A DNA stretch of 64,000 bases from Hyperoodon ampullatus (Eukaryota > Chordata > Mammalia > Artiodactyla > Ziphiidae), in contig CATKHW010000566.1 in NCBI GenBank assembly GCA_949752795.1, forward strand, positions 434,001 through 498,000, written 5' to 3'. Made by a program: the position numbers and the translations under genes. The first letter of the stretch is position 1. Every line of letters begins with the position of its first letter. The notes under the pieces were generated by a model. That model was not told where the DNA came from, made no database searches, and saw nothing but the letters and a program-made list of their open reading frames with translations. Positions 1 through 12,066 of this stretch are shown here, piece after piece.

Positions 1-1635
1 TACAAAGAAGTATCACTTCCCACCGGTCAAAAGGGACATCCACAAAATATGTAAAAACCAGAAAGGCAAGACAGGCCTTGGAGAACAGGGAGCCTTGTTA
101 TGCTGACGGGCGGGATGTAACTTGCCAACTGCCTCTCTGGAGGAGTGCATTGTGTTCCCTAAAACAAGTAAACAACAGAGCTACAGAGCCAAGGGCACTT
201 CCAGTCTAGGGAATATACCTTGGGAACACTGAAAATCAATAAGACAGAGCCACCCCAAAATTTATGGCTGCACTGCTTACAAGGACCTCAACTTGGGTAC
301 ACCTTAAATATCCCAGGAAATATAAAAATGGTTCAAAAAATTGTGGTACTTACGTACGATGGAATATCCCTCAGCCATGAAATCAATGTCATAAGACGAG
401 TAGCAGCAAAATGCGTAGATTCAGGTACGATGATTCTAAGTGAAATAAGTCACAGAGAAAAAGAAACTTATCATAAGATATCACTTATGAAGATCCTGTA
501 AACATGGCTACACTTGAACTGAGTTAGGAAAGAGAACAGTGTCTCACATTTAGAAAACACTCTTATGCCTGCTTAAGGGGAAGGAGAGGTGGGGTGATGC
601 ATAAAACCAGAGTTTGATATAAGCACAGGTACCGTTCCAAAAACCAACTATGGAATAGACAAGACCTACACCTTCCTCAGTGAAAGGGACTCAAAACCCC
701 ATATTTCCCGCAGAGGAATATATCTGACTAGTAAGAATCTTAAAACCTATGTATTGATATGTCTCCATAAGGGAATCAAGTGTGTCTAGACTGGCATAAA
801 CATGGCAGCGAGAATCACCTCAAACCCACTATAAAAAGGAATTTCAAAAACAAAACAAAAAACTGGGAAATTCTTTACAATTCCTTCATGGTCTCTGATG
901 AAACCTGGAATGACCCTATCTACAACGACAGCTGGATGTGGCATAAGGCTGGACACTTGGGACTGAGAGGATTGGTGAGATTGGGTGAGCAAATGCAGAC
1001 CCTTTAAAGCACAAATGCCTGGCACAAATTCCATGCGTCCCAACTCTCCAGGTTGAAGGGAATATTACTATAGCTATAACATGTACGGGAAACCTAGAGA
1101 ACGGACACACTGTGAATATGAAAGGTTTCTAAAACTCAACGAATAGTCCCTCTCCTGGTGCTCCGGTTTGACTTTCCATCTGCTTTACTATCAATCTCCC
1201 AACTTGGAGAGACAGCCCCTTTAACCTCCTGGTTGGCACAGGTTTCCAAATTGGCAGAGGATGAAAGGGAAGAGGGAGAATCAATGAGAGAGTAGCTGTT
1301 AGGCATTTGGACGGGCACATATCACTCTAACTTCCCAGCAGGAAGAAGAATTAACCAAAGTCTCAGCCCCCAACGGGGAACCAGCATAAGTCCTGAACCA
1401 AAATTTTGGACTTACGGTCAGCTCACAAAAAAGGAGTTGAAAAATGGAGCTCAAGGGCACAGCAATTCACAAACTGGCAGAGTAATAAGGGACAACTATC
1501 GTCCACAAATCTGTTGAGGGAAGGCAACGAGGCGGACTTGAAAGCAAGGCAGAATAGCAGGAAACAGATTTCAAGAGGTACGTTGGAATCACCTTTGAAG
1601 CACAGGAAGAGGGGCACAACTTCGACAATGATGCA
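1..1635 (+). repeat. Satellite unit 0 (partial; its palindrome lies upstream of the window)
   Basis: This is a left-truncated unit. It is nearly identical to 3476-5111, with only about half a dozen differences seen, among them one G fewer in the G-run near 580. Shared private markers include an ATATG variant near 48, GACGGG near 105 and a TGG-to-TGC change near 413. The 93-codon frame (220-501) is open. The two-state segment near 1010 is the CACAAATGCCTGG form (type A). The AATAAA hexamer is lost here (AATAAG). Confidence 0.95.
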
Positions 1636-3373
1636 CTTGGCCAAAAAGGGCGTATGCGTTTTCTCCTGAATATATTCAGGAGAAAATGCATACGCCCTTT
1701 TTGGCCAAGCAAGCAAGCGGGCAATGCAAATCTGCACTACAAAGAAGTATCACTTCCCACCGGTCAAAAGGGACATCCACAAAATGTGTAAAAACCAGAA
1801 AGGCAAGACTGGCCCTGGAGAACAGGGAGCCTTGATATGCTGATGGCGGGATGTAAATTGCCAACTGCCTCTCTGGAGCAATGCATTGTGTTCCCTAAAA
1901 GAAGTAAACAACAGAGCTACAGAGCCAAGGGCAGTTCCAGTCTAGGGAATATACCTTGGGAAAACTGAAAATCAATAAGACAGAGCCACCCCAAAATTTA
2001 GGGCTGCACTGCTTACAAGGACCTCAACTTGGGTACACCTTAAATATCCCAGGAAATATAAAAATGGTTCAAAAAATTGTGGTACTTACGTACGATGGAA
2101 TATCCCTCAGCCATGAAATCAATGTCATAAGACCAGTAGCAGCAAAATGGGTGGATTCAGGTATGATGATTCTAAGTGAAATAAGTCACACAGAAAAAGA
2201 AACTTATCATAAGATATCACTTATGAGGATCCTGTAAACATGGCTACACTTGAACTGAGTTAGGAAAGGGAACAGAGTCTCACATTTAGAAAACACTCTT
2301 ATGCCTGCTGAAGGGGGAAGGAGAGGTGGGGTGATGCATAAAACCAGAGTTTGATATAAGCACAGGTACTGTTCCAAAGACCAACTATGGAATAGACAAG
2401 ACCTACACCTTCCTCAGTGAAAGGGACTCAAAACCCCATATTTCCCGCAGAGGAATATATCTGACTAGTAAGTATCTTAAATCCTATGTATTGATATGTC
2501 TCCATAAGGGAATCAAGTGTGTCTAGACTGGCATAAACATGGCAGCGAGAATCAGCTCAAACCCACTATAAAAAGGAATTTCAAAAACAAAACAAAAAAA
2601 CTGGGAAATTCTTTACAATTCCTTCAGGGTTTCTGATGAAGCCTGGAAGGACCCTATCTACAATGACAGCTGGATGTGGCATAAGGCTGGACACTTGGGA
2701 CTGAGAGGATTGGTGAGATTGGGTGAGCAAATGCAGACCCTTTAAAGCACAAATGCCTGGCACCCATTCCATGGGTCCCAACTCTCCAGGTTGAAGGGAA
2801 TATTACTACAGCTATAGCATGTACGGGAAACCCAGAGAACGGACAAACTGTGAATATGAAAGGTTTCTAAAACTCAACGAATTGTCCCTCTCCTGGTGCT
2901 CCGGTTTGACTTTCCATCTGGTTCACTATCAACCTCCCAACTTGGAGAGACAGCCCGTTTAACCTCCTGGTTCGCACAGTTTGCCACTTCGGCAGAGGAT
3001 GAAAGGGAAGAGGGAGAACCAATGAGAGAGTAGCTGTTAGGCATTTCGACGGGCACATATCACTCTAATTTCTCGGCTGGAAGAAGAATTAACCAAAGTC
3101 TCAGCCCCCTAATGGGAACCAGCATAGGTCCTGAACCAAGATTTTGGACATGCGGTCAGCTCACAAAAAACGAGTTGTAAAATGGAGCTCAGGGGCACAG
3201 CAATGCACAAACTGGCAGAGTAATAAAGGACAACTATCGTCCAAAAATCTGTTCAGAGAAGGCAACGAGGCGGACTTGAAAGCGAGGCAGAATAGCAGGA
3301 AACAGATTTCAAGAGGTACGTTGGAATCACCTTTAAAGCACAGGAAGAGGGGCACAACTTCGACAATGATGCA
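1636..3373 (+). repeat. Satellite unit 1
   Basis: The palindrome at 1636-1709 has one mismatch, in the right arm (C to T at 1687, a CpG). The first ~420 bp (to about 2058) nearly match 5112-5534; after that the unit diverges from unit 3 (GCTGAAGG rather than GCTTAAGG near 2310). The frame at 1956-2237 is open. Type A segment near 2750. Confidence 0.95.
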
Positions 3374-5111
3374 CTTGGCCAAAAAGGGCGTATGCGTTTT
3401 CCCCTGAATATATTCAGGAGAAAACGCATACGCCCTTTTTGGCCAAGCAAGCAAGCGGGCAATGCAAATCTGCACTACAAAGAAGTATCACTTCCCACCG
3501 GTCAAAAGGGACATCCACAAAATATGTAAAAACCAGAAAGGCAAGACAGGCCTTGGAGAACAGGGAGCCTTGTTATGCTGACGGGCGGGATGTAACTTGC
3601 CAACTGCCTCTCTGGAGGAGTGCATTGTGTTCCCTAAAACAAGTAAACAACAGAGCTACAGAGCCAAGGGCACTTCCAGTCTAGGGAATATACCTTGGGA
3701 ACACTGAAAATCAATAAGACAGAGCCACCCCAAAATTTATGGCTGCACTGCTTACAAGGACCTCAACTTGGGTACACCTTAAATATCCCAGGAAATATAA
3801 AAATGGTTCAAAAAATTGTGGTACTTACGTACGATGGAATATCCCTCAGCCATGAAATCAATGTCATAAGACGAGTAGCAGCAAAATGCGTAGATTCAGG
3901 TACGATGATTCTAAGTGAAATAAGTCACAGAGAAAAAGAAACTTATCATAAGATATCACTTATGAAGATCCTGTAAACATGGCTACACTTGAACTGAGTT
4001 AGGAAAGAGAACAGTGTCTCACATTTAGAAAACACTCTTATGCCTGCTTAAGGGGGAAGGAGAGGTGGGGTGATGCATAAAACCAGAGTTTGATATAAGC
4101 ACAGGTACCGTTCCAAAAACCAACTATGGAATAGACAAGACCTACACCTTCCTCAGTGAAAGGGACTCAAAACCCCATATTTCCCACAGAGGAATATATC
4201 TGACTAGTAAGAATCTTAAAACCTATGTATTGATATGTCTCCATAAGGGAATCAAGTGTGTCTAGACTGGCATAAACATGGCAGCGAGAATCACCTCAAA
4301 CCCACTATAAAAAGGAATTTCAAAAACAAAACAAAAAACTGGGAAATTCTTTACAATTCCTTCATGGTCTCTGATGAAACCTGGAATGACCCTATCTACA
4401 ACGACAGCTGGATGTGGCATAAGGCTGGACACTTGGGACTGAGAGGATTGGTGAGATTGGGTGAGCAAATGCAGACCCTTTAAAGCACAAATGCCTGGCA
4501 CAAATTCCATGCGTCCCAACTCTCCAGGTTGAAGGGAATATTACTATAGCTATAACATGTACGGGAAACCTAGAGAACGGACACACTGTGAATACGAAAG
4601 GTTTCTAAAACTCAACGAATAGTCCCTCTCCTGGTGCTCCGGTTTGACTTTCCATCTGCTTTACTATCAATCTCCCAACTTGGAGAGACAGCCCCTTTAA
4701 CCTCCTGGTTGGCACAGGTTTCCAAATTGGCAGAGGATGAAAGGGAAGAGGGAGAATCAATGAGAGAGTAGCTGTTAGGCATTTGGACAGGCACATATCA
4801 CTCTAACTTCCCAGCAGGAAGAAGAATTAACCAAAGTCTCAGCCCCCAACGGGGAACCAGCATAAGTCCTGAACCAAAATTTTGGACTTACGGTCAGCTC
4901 ACAAAAAAGGAGTTGAAAAATGGAGCTCAAGGGCACAGCAATTCACAAACTGGCAGAGTAATAAGGGACAACTATCGTCCACAAATCTGTTGAGGGAAGG
5001 CAACGAGGCGGACTTGAAAGCGAGGCAGAATAGCAGGAAACAGATTTCAAGAGGTACGTTGGAATCACCTTTGAAGCACAGGAAGAGGGGCACAACTTCG
5101 ACAATGATGCA
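3374..5111 (+). repeat. Satellite unit 2 (near-duplicate of unit 0)
   Basis: The palindrome at 3374-3447 has one left-arm change (CTCC to CCCC next to the centre). From 3476 onward the unit is almost identical to 1-1635, so units 0-1 and 2-3 are a recent two-unit duplication. The frame at 3695-3976 is open and encodes the same peptide as the unit 0 frame. Type A segment. Confidence 0.95.
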
Positions 5112-5185
5112 CTTGGCCAAAAAGGGCGTATGCGTTTTCTCCTGAATATATTCAGGAGAAAACGCATACGCCCTTTTTGGCCAAG
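5112..5185. repeat. 74-bp perfect palindrome (reference copy; one per unit)
   Basis: This inverted repeat has no spacer. Its two 37-bp arms meet at AATA|TATT and end in CTTGGCC / GGCCAAG. The first 74 bases of units 1-36 hold one copy each. It is perfect over 74 bp in units 3, 12, 13, 16, 17, 18, 22, 25, 30, 33 and 35. It can form a cruciform in DNA or a long hairpin in RNA. The arms hold two CpGs each, where much of the variation falls. Function unknown. Confidence 0.97.
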
Positions 5186-6457
5186 CAAGCAAGCGGGCAA
5201 TGCAAATCTGCACTACAAAGAAGTATCACTTCCCACCGGTCAAAAGGGACATCCACAAAATGTGTAAAAACCAGAAAGGCAAGACTGGCCCTGGAGAACA
5301 GGGAGCCTTGATATGCTGATGGCGGGATGTAAATTGCCAACTGCCTCTCTGGAGCAATGCATTGTGTTCCCTAAAAGAAGTAAACAACAGAGCTACAGAG
5401 CCAAGGGCAGTTCCAGTCTAGGGAATATACCTTGGGAAAACTGAAAATCAATAAGACAGAGCCACCCCAAAATTTAGGGCTGCACTGCTTACAAGGACCT
5501 CAACTTGGGTACACCTTAAATATCCCAGGAAATAAAAAATTGGTTCAAAATATTGTGGTACTTACGTACGATGGAATATCCCTCAGCCATGAAATCAATG
5601 TCATAAGACCAGTAGCAGCAAAATGGGTGGATTCAGGTACGATGATTCTAAGTGAAATAAGTCACAGAGAAAAAGAAACTTATCATAAGTTATTACTTAT
5701 GAAGATCCTGTAAACATGGCTACACTTGAACTGAGTTAGGAAAGAGAACAGTGTCTCACATTTAGAAAACACTCTTATGCCTGCTTAAGGGGGAAGGAGA
5801 GGTGGGGTGATGCATAAAACCAGAGTTGGATATAAGAACAGGTACCGTTCCAAAAACCAACTATGGAATAGACAAGACCTACACCTTCCTCAGTGAAAGG
5901 GACTCAAACCCCCATATTTCCCGCAGAGGAATATATCTGACTAGTAAGAATCTTAAAACCTATGTATTGATATGTCTCCGTAAGGGAATCAAGTGTGTCT
6001 AGACTGGCATAAACATGGCAGCGAGAATCAGCACAAACCCACTATAAAAATGAATTTCAGACACAAAACAAAAAAACTGGGAAATTCTTTACAATTCCTT
6101 CAGGGTCTCTGATGAAACCTGGAATGACCCTATCTACAACGACAGCTGGATGTGGCATAAGCCTGGACACTTGGGACTGAGAGGATTGGTGAGATTGGGT
6201 GAGCAAATGCAGACCCTTTAAAGCAATAATGCATGGCACCCATTCCATGGGTCCCAACTCTCCAGGTTGAAGGGAATATTACTACAGTTATAACATGTAC
6301 GGGAAACCTAGAGAACGGACACACTGTGAATACGAAAGGTTTCTAAAACTCAACGAATAGTCCCTCTCCTGGTGCTACTGTTTGACTTTCCATCTGCTTT
6401 ACTATCAACCTCCCAACCTGGAGAGACAGGCCCTTTAACCTCCTGGTTCGCACAGGT

Positions 6458-6470
6458 TGCCAATTTGGCA
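6458..6470. repeat. TGCCAA-T-TTGGCA inverted repeat (representative)
   Basis: Two 6-bp arms flank a single T. The motif is kept in many units and altered in others (units 26 and 29 read TGCCAAATTGGGA). It contains TTGGC/GCCAA half-sites in the orientation opposite to the usual NFI dyad, so I do not call it a binding site. Confidence 0.4.
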
Positions 6471-6849
6471 GAGGATGAAAGGGAAGAGGGAGAACCAATG
6501 AGAGAGTAGCTGTTAGGCATTTGGACGGGCACATATCACTGTAATTTCCCGGCAGGAAGAAGAATTAACCAAAGTCTCAGCCACCCACCGGGAACCAGTG
6601 TAGGTCCTGAACCAAAATTTTGGACCTGCGGTCAGCTCACCAAAAACGAGTTGAAAAATGGAGCTCAGGGGCACAGCAATTCACAAACTGGCCGAGTAAT
6701 AAAGGACAACTATCGTCCAAAAATCTGTTGAGGGAAGGCAACGAGGCGGACTTGAAAGCGAGGCAGAATAGCAGGAAACAGATTTCAAGAGGTACGTTGG
6801 AATCACCTTTAAAGCACAGGAAGAGGGGCACAACTTCGACAATGATGCA

Positions 6850-8589
6850 CTTGGCCAAAAAGGGCGTATGTGTTTTCTCATGAATATATTCAGGAGAAAA
6901 CGCATACGCCCTTTTTGGCCAAGCAAGCAAGCGGGCAATGCAAATCTGCACTACAAAGAAGTATCACTTCCCACCGGTCAAAAGGGACATCCACAAAATG
7001 TGTAAAATCCAGAAAGGCAAGACAGGTCCTGGAGAACAGGGAGCCTTGTTATGCTGATGGGCGGGATGTAAATTGCCAACTGCCTCTCTGGAGGAGTACA
7101 TTGTGTTCCATAAAACAAGTAAAGAACAGAGCTACAGAGCCAAGGGCACTTCCAGTCTAGGGAATATACCTTGGGAAAACTGAAAATCAATAAGACAGAG
7201 CCACCCCAAAATTTAGGGCTGCACTGCTTACAAGGACCTCAACTTGGGTACACCTTACATATTCCAGGAAATATAAAAATGGTTCAAAAAATTGTGGTAC
7301 ATACGTACGATGGAATATCCCTCAGCCATGAAATCAATGTCATAAGTCCAGTAGCAGCAAAATGGGTGGATTCAGGTACGATGATTCTAAGTGAAATAAG
7401 TCACAGAGAAAAAGAAACTTATCATAAGATATCACTTATGAAGATCCTGTAAACATGACGACACTTGAACTGAGTTAGGAAAGAGAACAGTGTCTCACAT
7501 TTAGAAAACACTCTTATGCCTGCTTAAGGGGGAAGGAGAGGTGGGGTGATGCATAAAACCAGAGTTTGATATAAGCATAGGTACCGTTCCAAAAACCAAC
7601 TATGGAATAGAAAAGACCTACACCTTCCTCAGTGAAAGGGACTCAAAACCCCATATTTCCCGCAGAGGAATATATCTGACTAGTAAGAATCTTAAAACCT
7701 ATGTATTGATATGTCTCCGTAAGGGAATCAAGTGTGCCTAGACTGGCATAAACATGGCAGCGAGAATCAGCTCAAACCCTCTATAAAAAGGAATTTCAAA
7801 AACAAATCAAAAACCCTGGGAAATTCTTTACAATTCCTTCACGGTCTCTGAGGAAACCTGGAATGACCCTATCTACAATGACAGCTGGATGTGGCATAAG
7901 GCTGGACACTTGGGACTGAGAGGATTGGTGAGATTGGGTGAGCAAATGCAGACCCTTTAGAGCAATAATGCATGGCACCCATTCCATGGGTCCCAACTCT
8001 CCAGGTTGAAGGGAATATTACTACAGCTATAACATGTACGGGAAACCTAGAGAACGGACACAGTGTGAATACAAAAGGTTTCTAAAACTCAACGAATAGT
8101 CCCTCTCCTGGTGCTCCGGTTTTGACTTTCCATCTGCTTTACTATCAACCTCCCAACTTGGAGAGACAGACCCTTTAACCTCCTGGTTCACACAGGTTGC
8201 CAATTTGGCAGAGGATGAAAGGGAAGAGGGAGAACCAATGAGAGAGTAGCTGTTAGGCATTTGGACGGGCATATATCACTGTAATTTCCCGGCCGGAAGA
8301 AGAATTAACCAAAGTCTCAGCCACCCACCGGGAACCAGTATAGGTCCTGAACCAAAATTTTGGACTTGCGGTCAGCTCACCAAAAACGAGTTGAAAAATG
8401 GAGCTCAGGGGCACAGCAATTCACAAACTTGCCGAGTAATAAAGGACACCTACCGTCCAAAAATCTGTTGAGGGAAGGCAACGAGGCGGACTTGAAAGCG
8501 AGGCAGAAAAGCAGGAAACAGATTTCAAGAGGTACGTTGGAATCACCTTTAAAGCACTGGAAGAGGGGCACAACTTCGACAATGATGCA
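6850..8589 (+). repeat. Satellite unit 4
   Basis: The palindrome has two left-arm changes (C to T at the inner CpG, and CTCC to CTCA), both shared with unit 6. The first kilobase (6850 to about 7850) pairs with 10328 to about 11330. Shared markers are AAATCCAG near 7005, TTACATATTCC near 7255, GAATAGAAAAG near 7605 and GTGCCTAGAC near 7735. The frame at 7171-7452 is open. Type B. Confidence 0.95.
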
Positions 8590-10327
8590 CTTGGCCAAAA
8601 AGGGCGTGTGCGTTTTCTCCTGAATATATTCAGGAGAAAACGCATACGCCCTTTTTGGCCAAGCAAGCAAGCGGGCAATGCAAATCTGCACTACAAAGAA
8701 GTATCACCTCCCACCGGTCAAAAGGGACATCCACAAAATGTGTAAAAACCAGAAAGGCAAGACAGGCCTTGGAGAACAGGGAGCCTTTTTATGCTGATGG
8801 GCGGGATGTAAATTGCCAACTGCCTCTCTGGAGGAGTACAATGTGTTCCCTAAAACAAGTAAAGAACAGAGCTACAGAGCTAAGGGCACTTCCAGTCTAG
8901 GGAATAAACCTTGGGAAAACTGAAAATCTATAAGACAGAGCCACCCCAAAATTTAGGGCTGCACTGCTTACAAGGACCTCAACTTGGGTACACCGTAAAT
9001 ATCCCAGGAAATATAAAAATGGTTCAAAAAACTATGGTAATTACGTACGATGGAATATCCCTCAGCCATGAAATCAATGTCATAAGACCAGTAGCAGCAA
9101 AATGGGTGGATTCAGATACGATGATTCTAAGTGAAATAAGTCACAGAGAAAAAGAAACTTATCATAAGATATCACTTATGAAGATCTTGTAAACATGGCT
9201 ACACTTGAACTGAGTTAGGAAAGAGAACAGTGCCTCACATTTAGAAAACACTCTTATGCCTGCTTAAGGGGGAAGGAGAGGTGGGGTGATGCATAAAACC
9301 AGAGTTTGATATAAGCATAAGTACCATTCCAAAAACCAACCATAGAATAGACAAGACCTACACCTTCCTCAGTGAAAGGGACTCAAAACCCCATATTTCC
9401 CGCAGAGGAATATATCTGACTAGTAAGAATCTTAAAACCTATGTATTGATATGTCTCCGTAAGGGAATCAAGTGTGTCTAGACTGGCATAAACATGGCAG
9501 CGAGAATCAGGTCAAACCCACTATAAAAAGGAATTTCAAAAACAAAACAAAAAAACTGGGAAATTCTTTACAATTCCTTCAGCGTCTCTGATGAAACCTG
9601 GAATGACCCTATCTACAACGACAGCTGGATGTGGCATAAGGCTGGACACTGGGGCTGAGAGAATTGGTGAGATTGTGTGAACAAATGCAGACCCTTTAAA
9701 GCAATAATGCATGGCACCCATTCCATGGGTCCCAACTCTCCAGGTTGAAGGGAATATTACTACAGTTATAACATGTACGGGAAACCTAGAGAACGGACAC
9801 ACTGTGAATACGAAAGGTTTCTAAAACTCAACGAATAGTCCCTCTCCTGGTGCTCGGGTTTGACTTTCCATCTGCTTTACTATCAACCTCCCAACTTGGA
9901 GAGACAGCCCCTTTAACCTCCTGGTTCGCACATGTTGCCAATTTGGCAGAGGATGAAAGGGAAGAGGGAGAACCAATGAGAGAGTAGCTGTTAGGCATTT
10001 TGACGGGCACATATCACTCTAACTTCCGGGCAGGAAGAAAAATTAACCAAAGACTCAACCCCCCTCCGGGAACCAGCATAGTTCTTGAACCAAAATTTTG
10101 GACTTGCGGTCAGCTCACCAAAAACGAGTTGAAAAATGGAGCTCAGGGGCACAGCAATACACAAACTGGCCGAGTAATAAAGGACAATTATCGTCCAAAA
10201 ATCTGTTGATGGAAGGCAACGAGGCGGAATTGAAAGCGAGGCAGAATAGCAGGAAACAGATTTCAAGAGATACGTTGGAATCACCTTTAAAGCACAGGAA
10301 GAGGGGCACAACTTCGACAATGATGCA
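8590..10327 (+). repeat. Satellite unit 5
   Basis: The palindrome has one left-arm change (GTATG to GTGTG). The KpnI site is lost (AAGTACC near 9320). The frame at 8911-9192 is open. Type B segment near 9705. Confidence 0.95.
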
Positions 10328-12066
10328 CTTGGCCAAAAAGGGCGTATGTGTTTTCTCATGAATATATTCAGGAGAAAACGCATACGCCCTTTTTGGCCAA
10401 GCAAGCAAGCGGGCAATGCAAATCTGCACTACAAAGAAGTATCACTTCCCACCGGTCAAAAGGGACATCCACAAAATGTGTTAAATCCAGAAAGGCAAGA
10501 CAGGCCCTGGAGAACAGGGAGCCTTGTTATGCTGATGGGCGGGATGTAAATTGCCAACTGCCTCTCTGGAGGAGTACATTGTGTTCCCTAAAACAAGTAA
10601 AGAACAGAGCTACAGAGCCAAGGGCACTTCCAGTCTAGGGAATATACCTTGGGAAAACTGAAAATCAATAAGACAGAGCCACCCCAAAATTTAGGGCTGC
10701 ACTGCTTACAAGGACCTCAACTTGGGTACACCTTACATATTCCAGGAAATATAAAAATGGTTCAAAAAATTGTGGTACTTACGTACGATGGAATATCCCT
10801 CAGCCATGAAATCAATGTCATAAGACCAGTAGCAGCAAAATGGGTGGATTCAGGTACGATGATTCTAAGTGAAATAAGTCACAGAGAAAAAGAAACTTAT
10901 CATAAGATATCACTTATGAAGATCCTGTAAACATGGCTACACTTGAACTGAGTTAGGAAAGAGAACAGTGTCTCACATTTAGAAAACACTCTTATGCCTG
11001 CTTAAGGGGGAAGGAGAGGTGGGGTGATGCATAAAACCAGAGTTTCATATAAGCATAGGTACCGTTCCAAAAACCAACTATGGAATAGAAAAGACCTACA
11101 CCTTCCTCAGTGAAAGGGACTCAAAACCCCATATTTCCCGCAGAGGAATATATCTGACTAGTAAGAATCTTAAAACCTATGTATTGATATGTCTCCGTAA
11201 GGGAATCAAGTGTGCCTAGACTGGCATAAACATGGCAGCGAGAATCAGCTCACACCCACTATAAAAAGGAATTTCAAAAACAAAACAAAAACACTGGGAA
11301 ATTCTTTACAATTCCTTCAGGGTCTCTGAGGAAACTTGGAATGACCCTATCTACAACGACAGCTGGATGTGGCATAAGGCTGGACATTTGGGACTGACAG
11401 GATTGGTGAGATTGGGTGAGCAAATGCAGACCCTTTAAAGCAATAATGCATGGCACACATTCCATGGGTCCCAACTCTCCAGGTTGAAGGGAATATTACT
11501 ACAGCTACAACATGTACGGGAATCCTAGAGAACGGACACACTGTGAATACGAAAGGTTTCTAAAACTCAACGAATAGTCCCTCTCCTGGTGCTCCGGTTT
11601 GACTTTCCATCTGCTTTACTCTCAACCTCCCAACTTGGAGAGACAGCCCCTTTAACCTCCTGGTTCACACAGGTTTCCAATTTGACAGAGGATGAAAGGG
11701 AAGAGGGAGAACCAATGAGAGAGTAGCTGTTTGGCATTTGGACGGGCACATATCACTGTAATTTCCCGGCAGGAAGAAGAATTAACCAAAGTCTCAGCCC
11801 CCCACCGGGAACCAGTATAGGTCCTGAACCAAAATTTTGGACTTGCGGTCCGCTCACCTAAAACGACTTGAAAAATGGAGCTCAGGGGCACAGCAATTCA
11901 CAAACTGGCCGAGTAATAAAGGACAACTATCGTCCAAAAATCTGTTGAGGGAAGGCAACGAGGCGGACTTGAAAGCGAGGCAGAATAGCAGGAAACAGAT
12001 TTCAAGAGGTACGTTGGAATCGCCTTTAAAGCACAGGAAGAGGGGCACAACTTCGACAATGATGCA
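10328..12066 (+). repeat. Satellite unit 6
   Basis: The palindrome carries the same two left-arm changes as unit 4, and the first kilobase matches unit 4 at an offset of 3,478 bp (two units). The frame at 10649-10930 is open. Type B. Confidence 0.95.

Larger units (their letters stand above)
5112..6849 (+). repeat. Satellite unit 3 (duplication breakpoint inside)
   Basis: The palindrome at 5112-5185 is perfect over 74 bp. The sequence follows unit 1 up to about 5534 and then departs from it (AATAAAAAAT in place of AATATAAAAA), which marks the end of the two-unit duplication. The frame at 5432-5713 is open. From here the two-state segment switches to type B (CAATAATGCATGG), and this form then holds for 14 consecutive units. 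Confidence 0.95.

Noticed and set aside
780..1043. Pair of opposite-strand frames of 75-85 codons near the TATA-like tract
   Set aside because: They start at GTG or other weak contexts, are broken in many units and show no recognisable domain. I treat them as chance frames.
1406..1737. Overlapping open frames of 87 codons (+) and 85-104 codons (-) around each palindrome
   Set aside because: They begin mainly at TTG or GTG, overlap each other on both strands, recur only because the unit recurs, and partly read through the palindrome, which makes the two strands encode related residues. No protein family is recognisable.
5112..5185. Bacterial rho-independent terminator at the palindrome
   Set aside because: There is no loop, the arms are 37 bp long and the centre is AT-rich. 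The context is eukaryotic satellite DNA.
5112..5185. microRNA precursor at the palindrome
   Set aside because: A fully paired, loop-free 74-bp inverted repeat is unlike a typical pre-miRNA, which has a terminal loop and bulges. No expression evidence is available.
6446..6457. RNA polymerase III B-box-like GGTTCGCAC (possible SINE or tRNA origin)
   Set aside because: Only the first part of the B box matches and no acceptable A box lies at the expected distance upstream.
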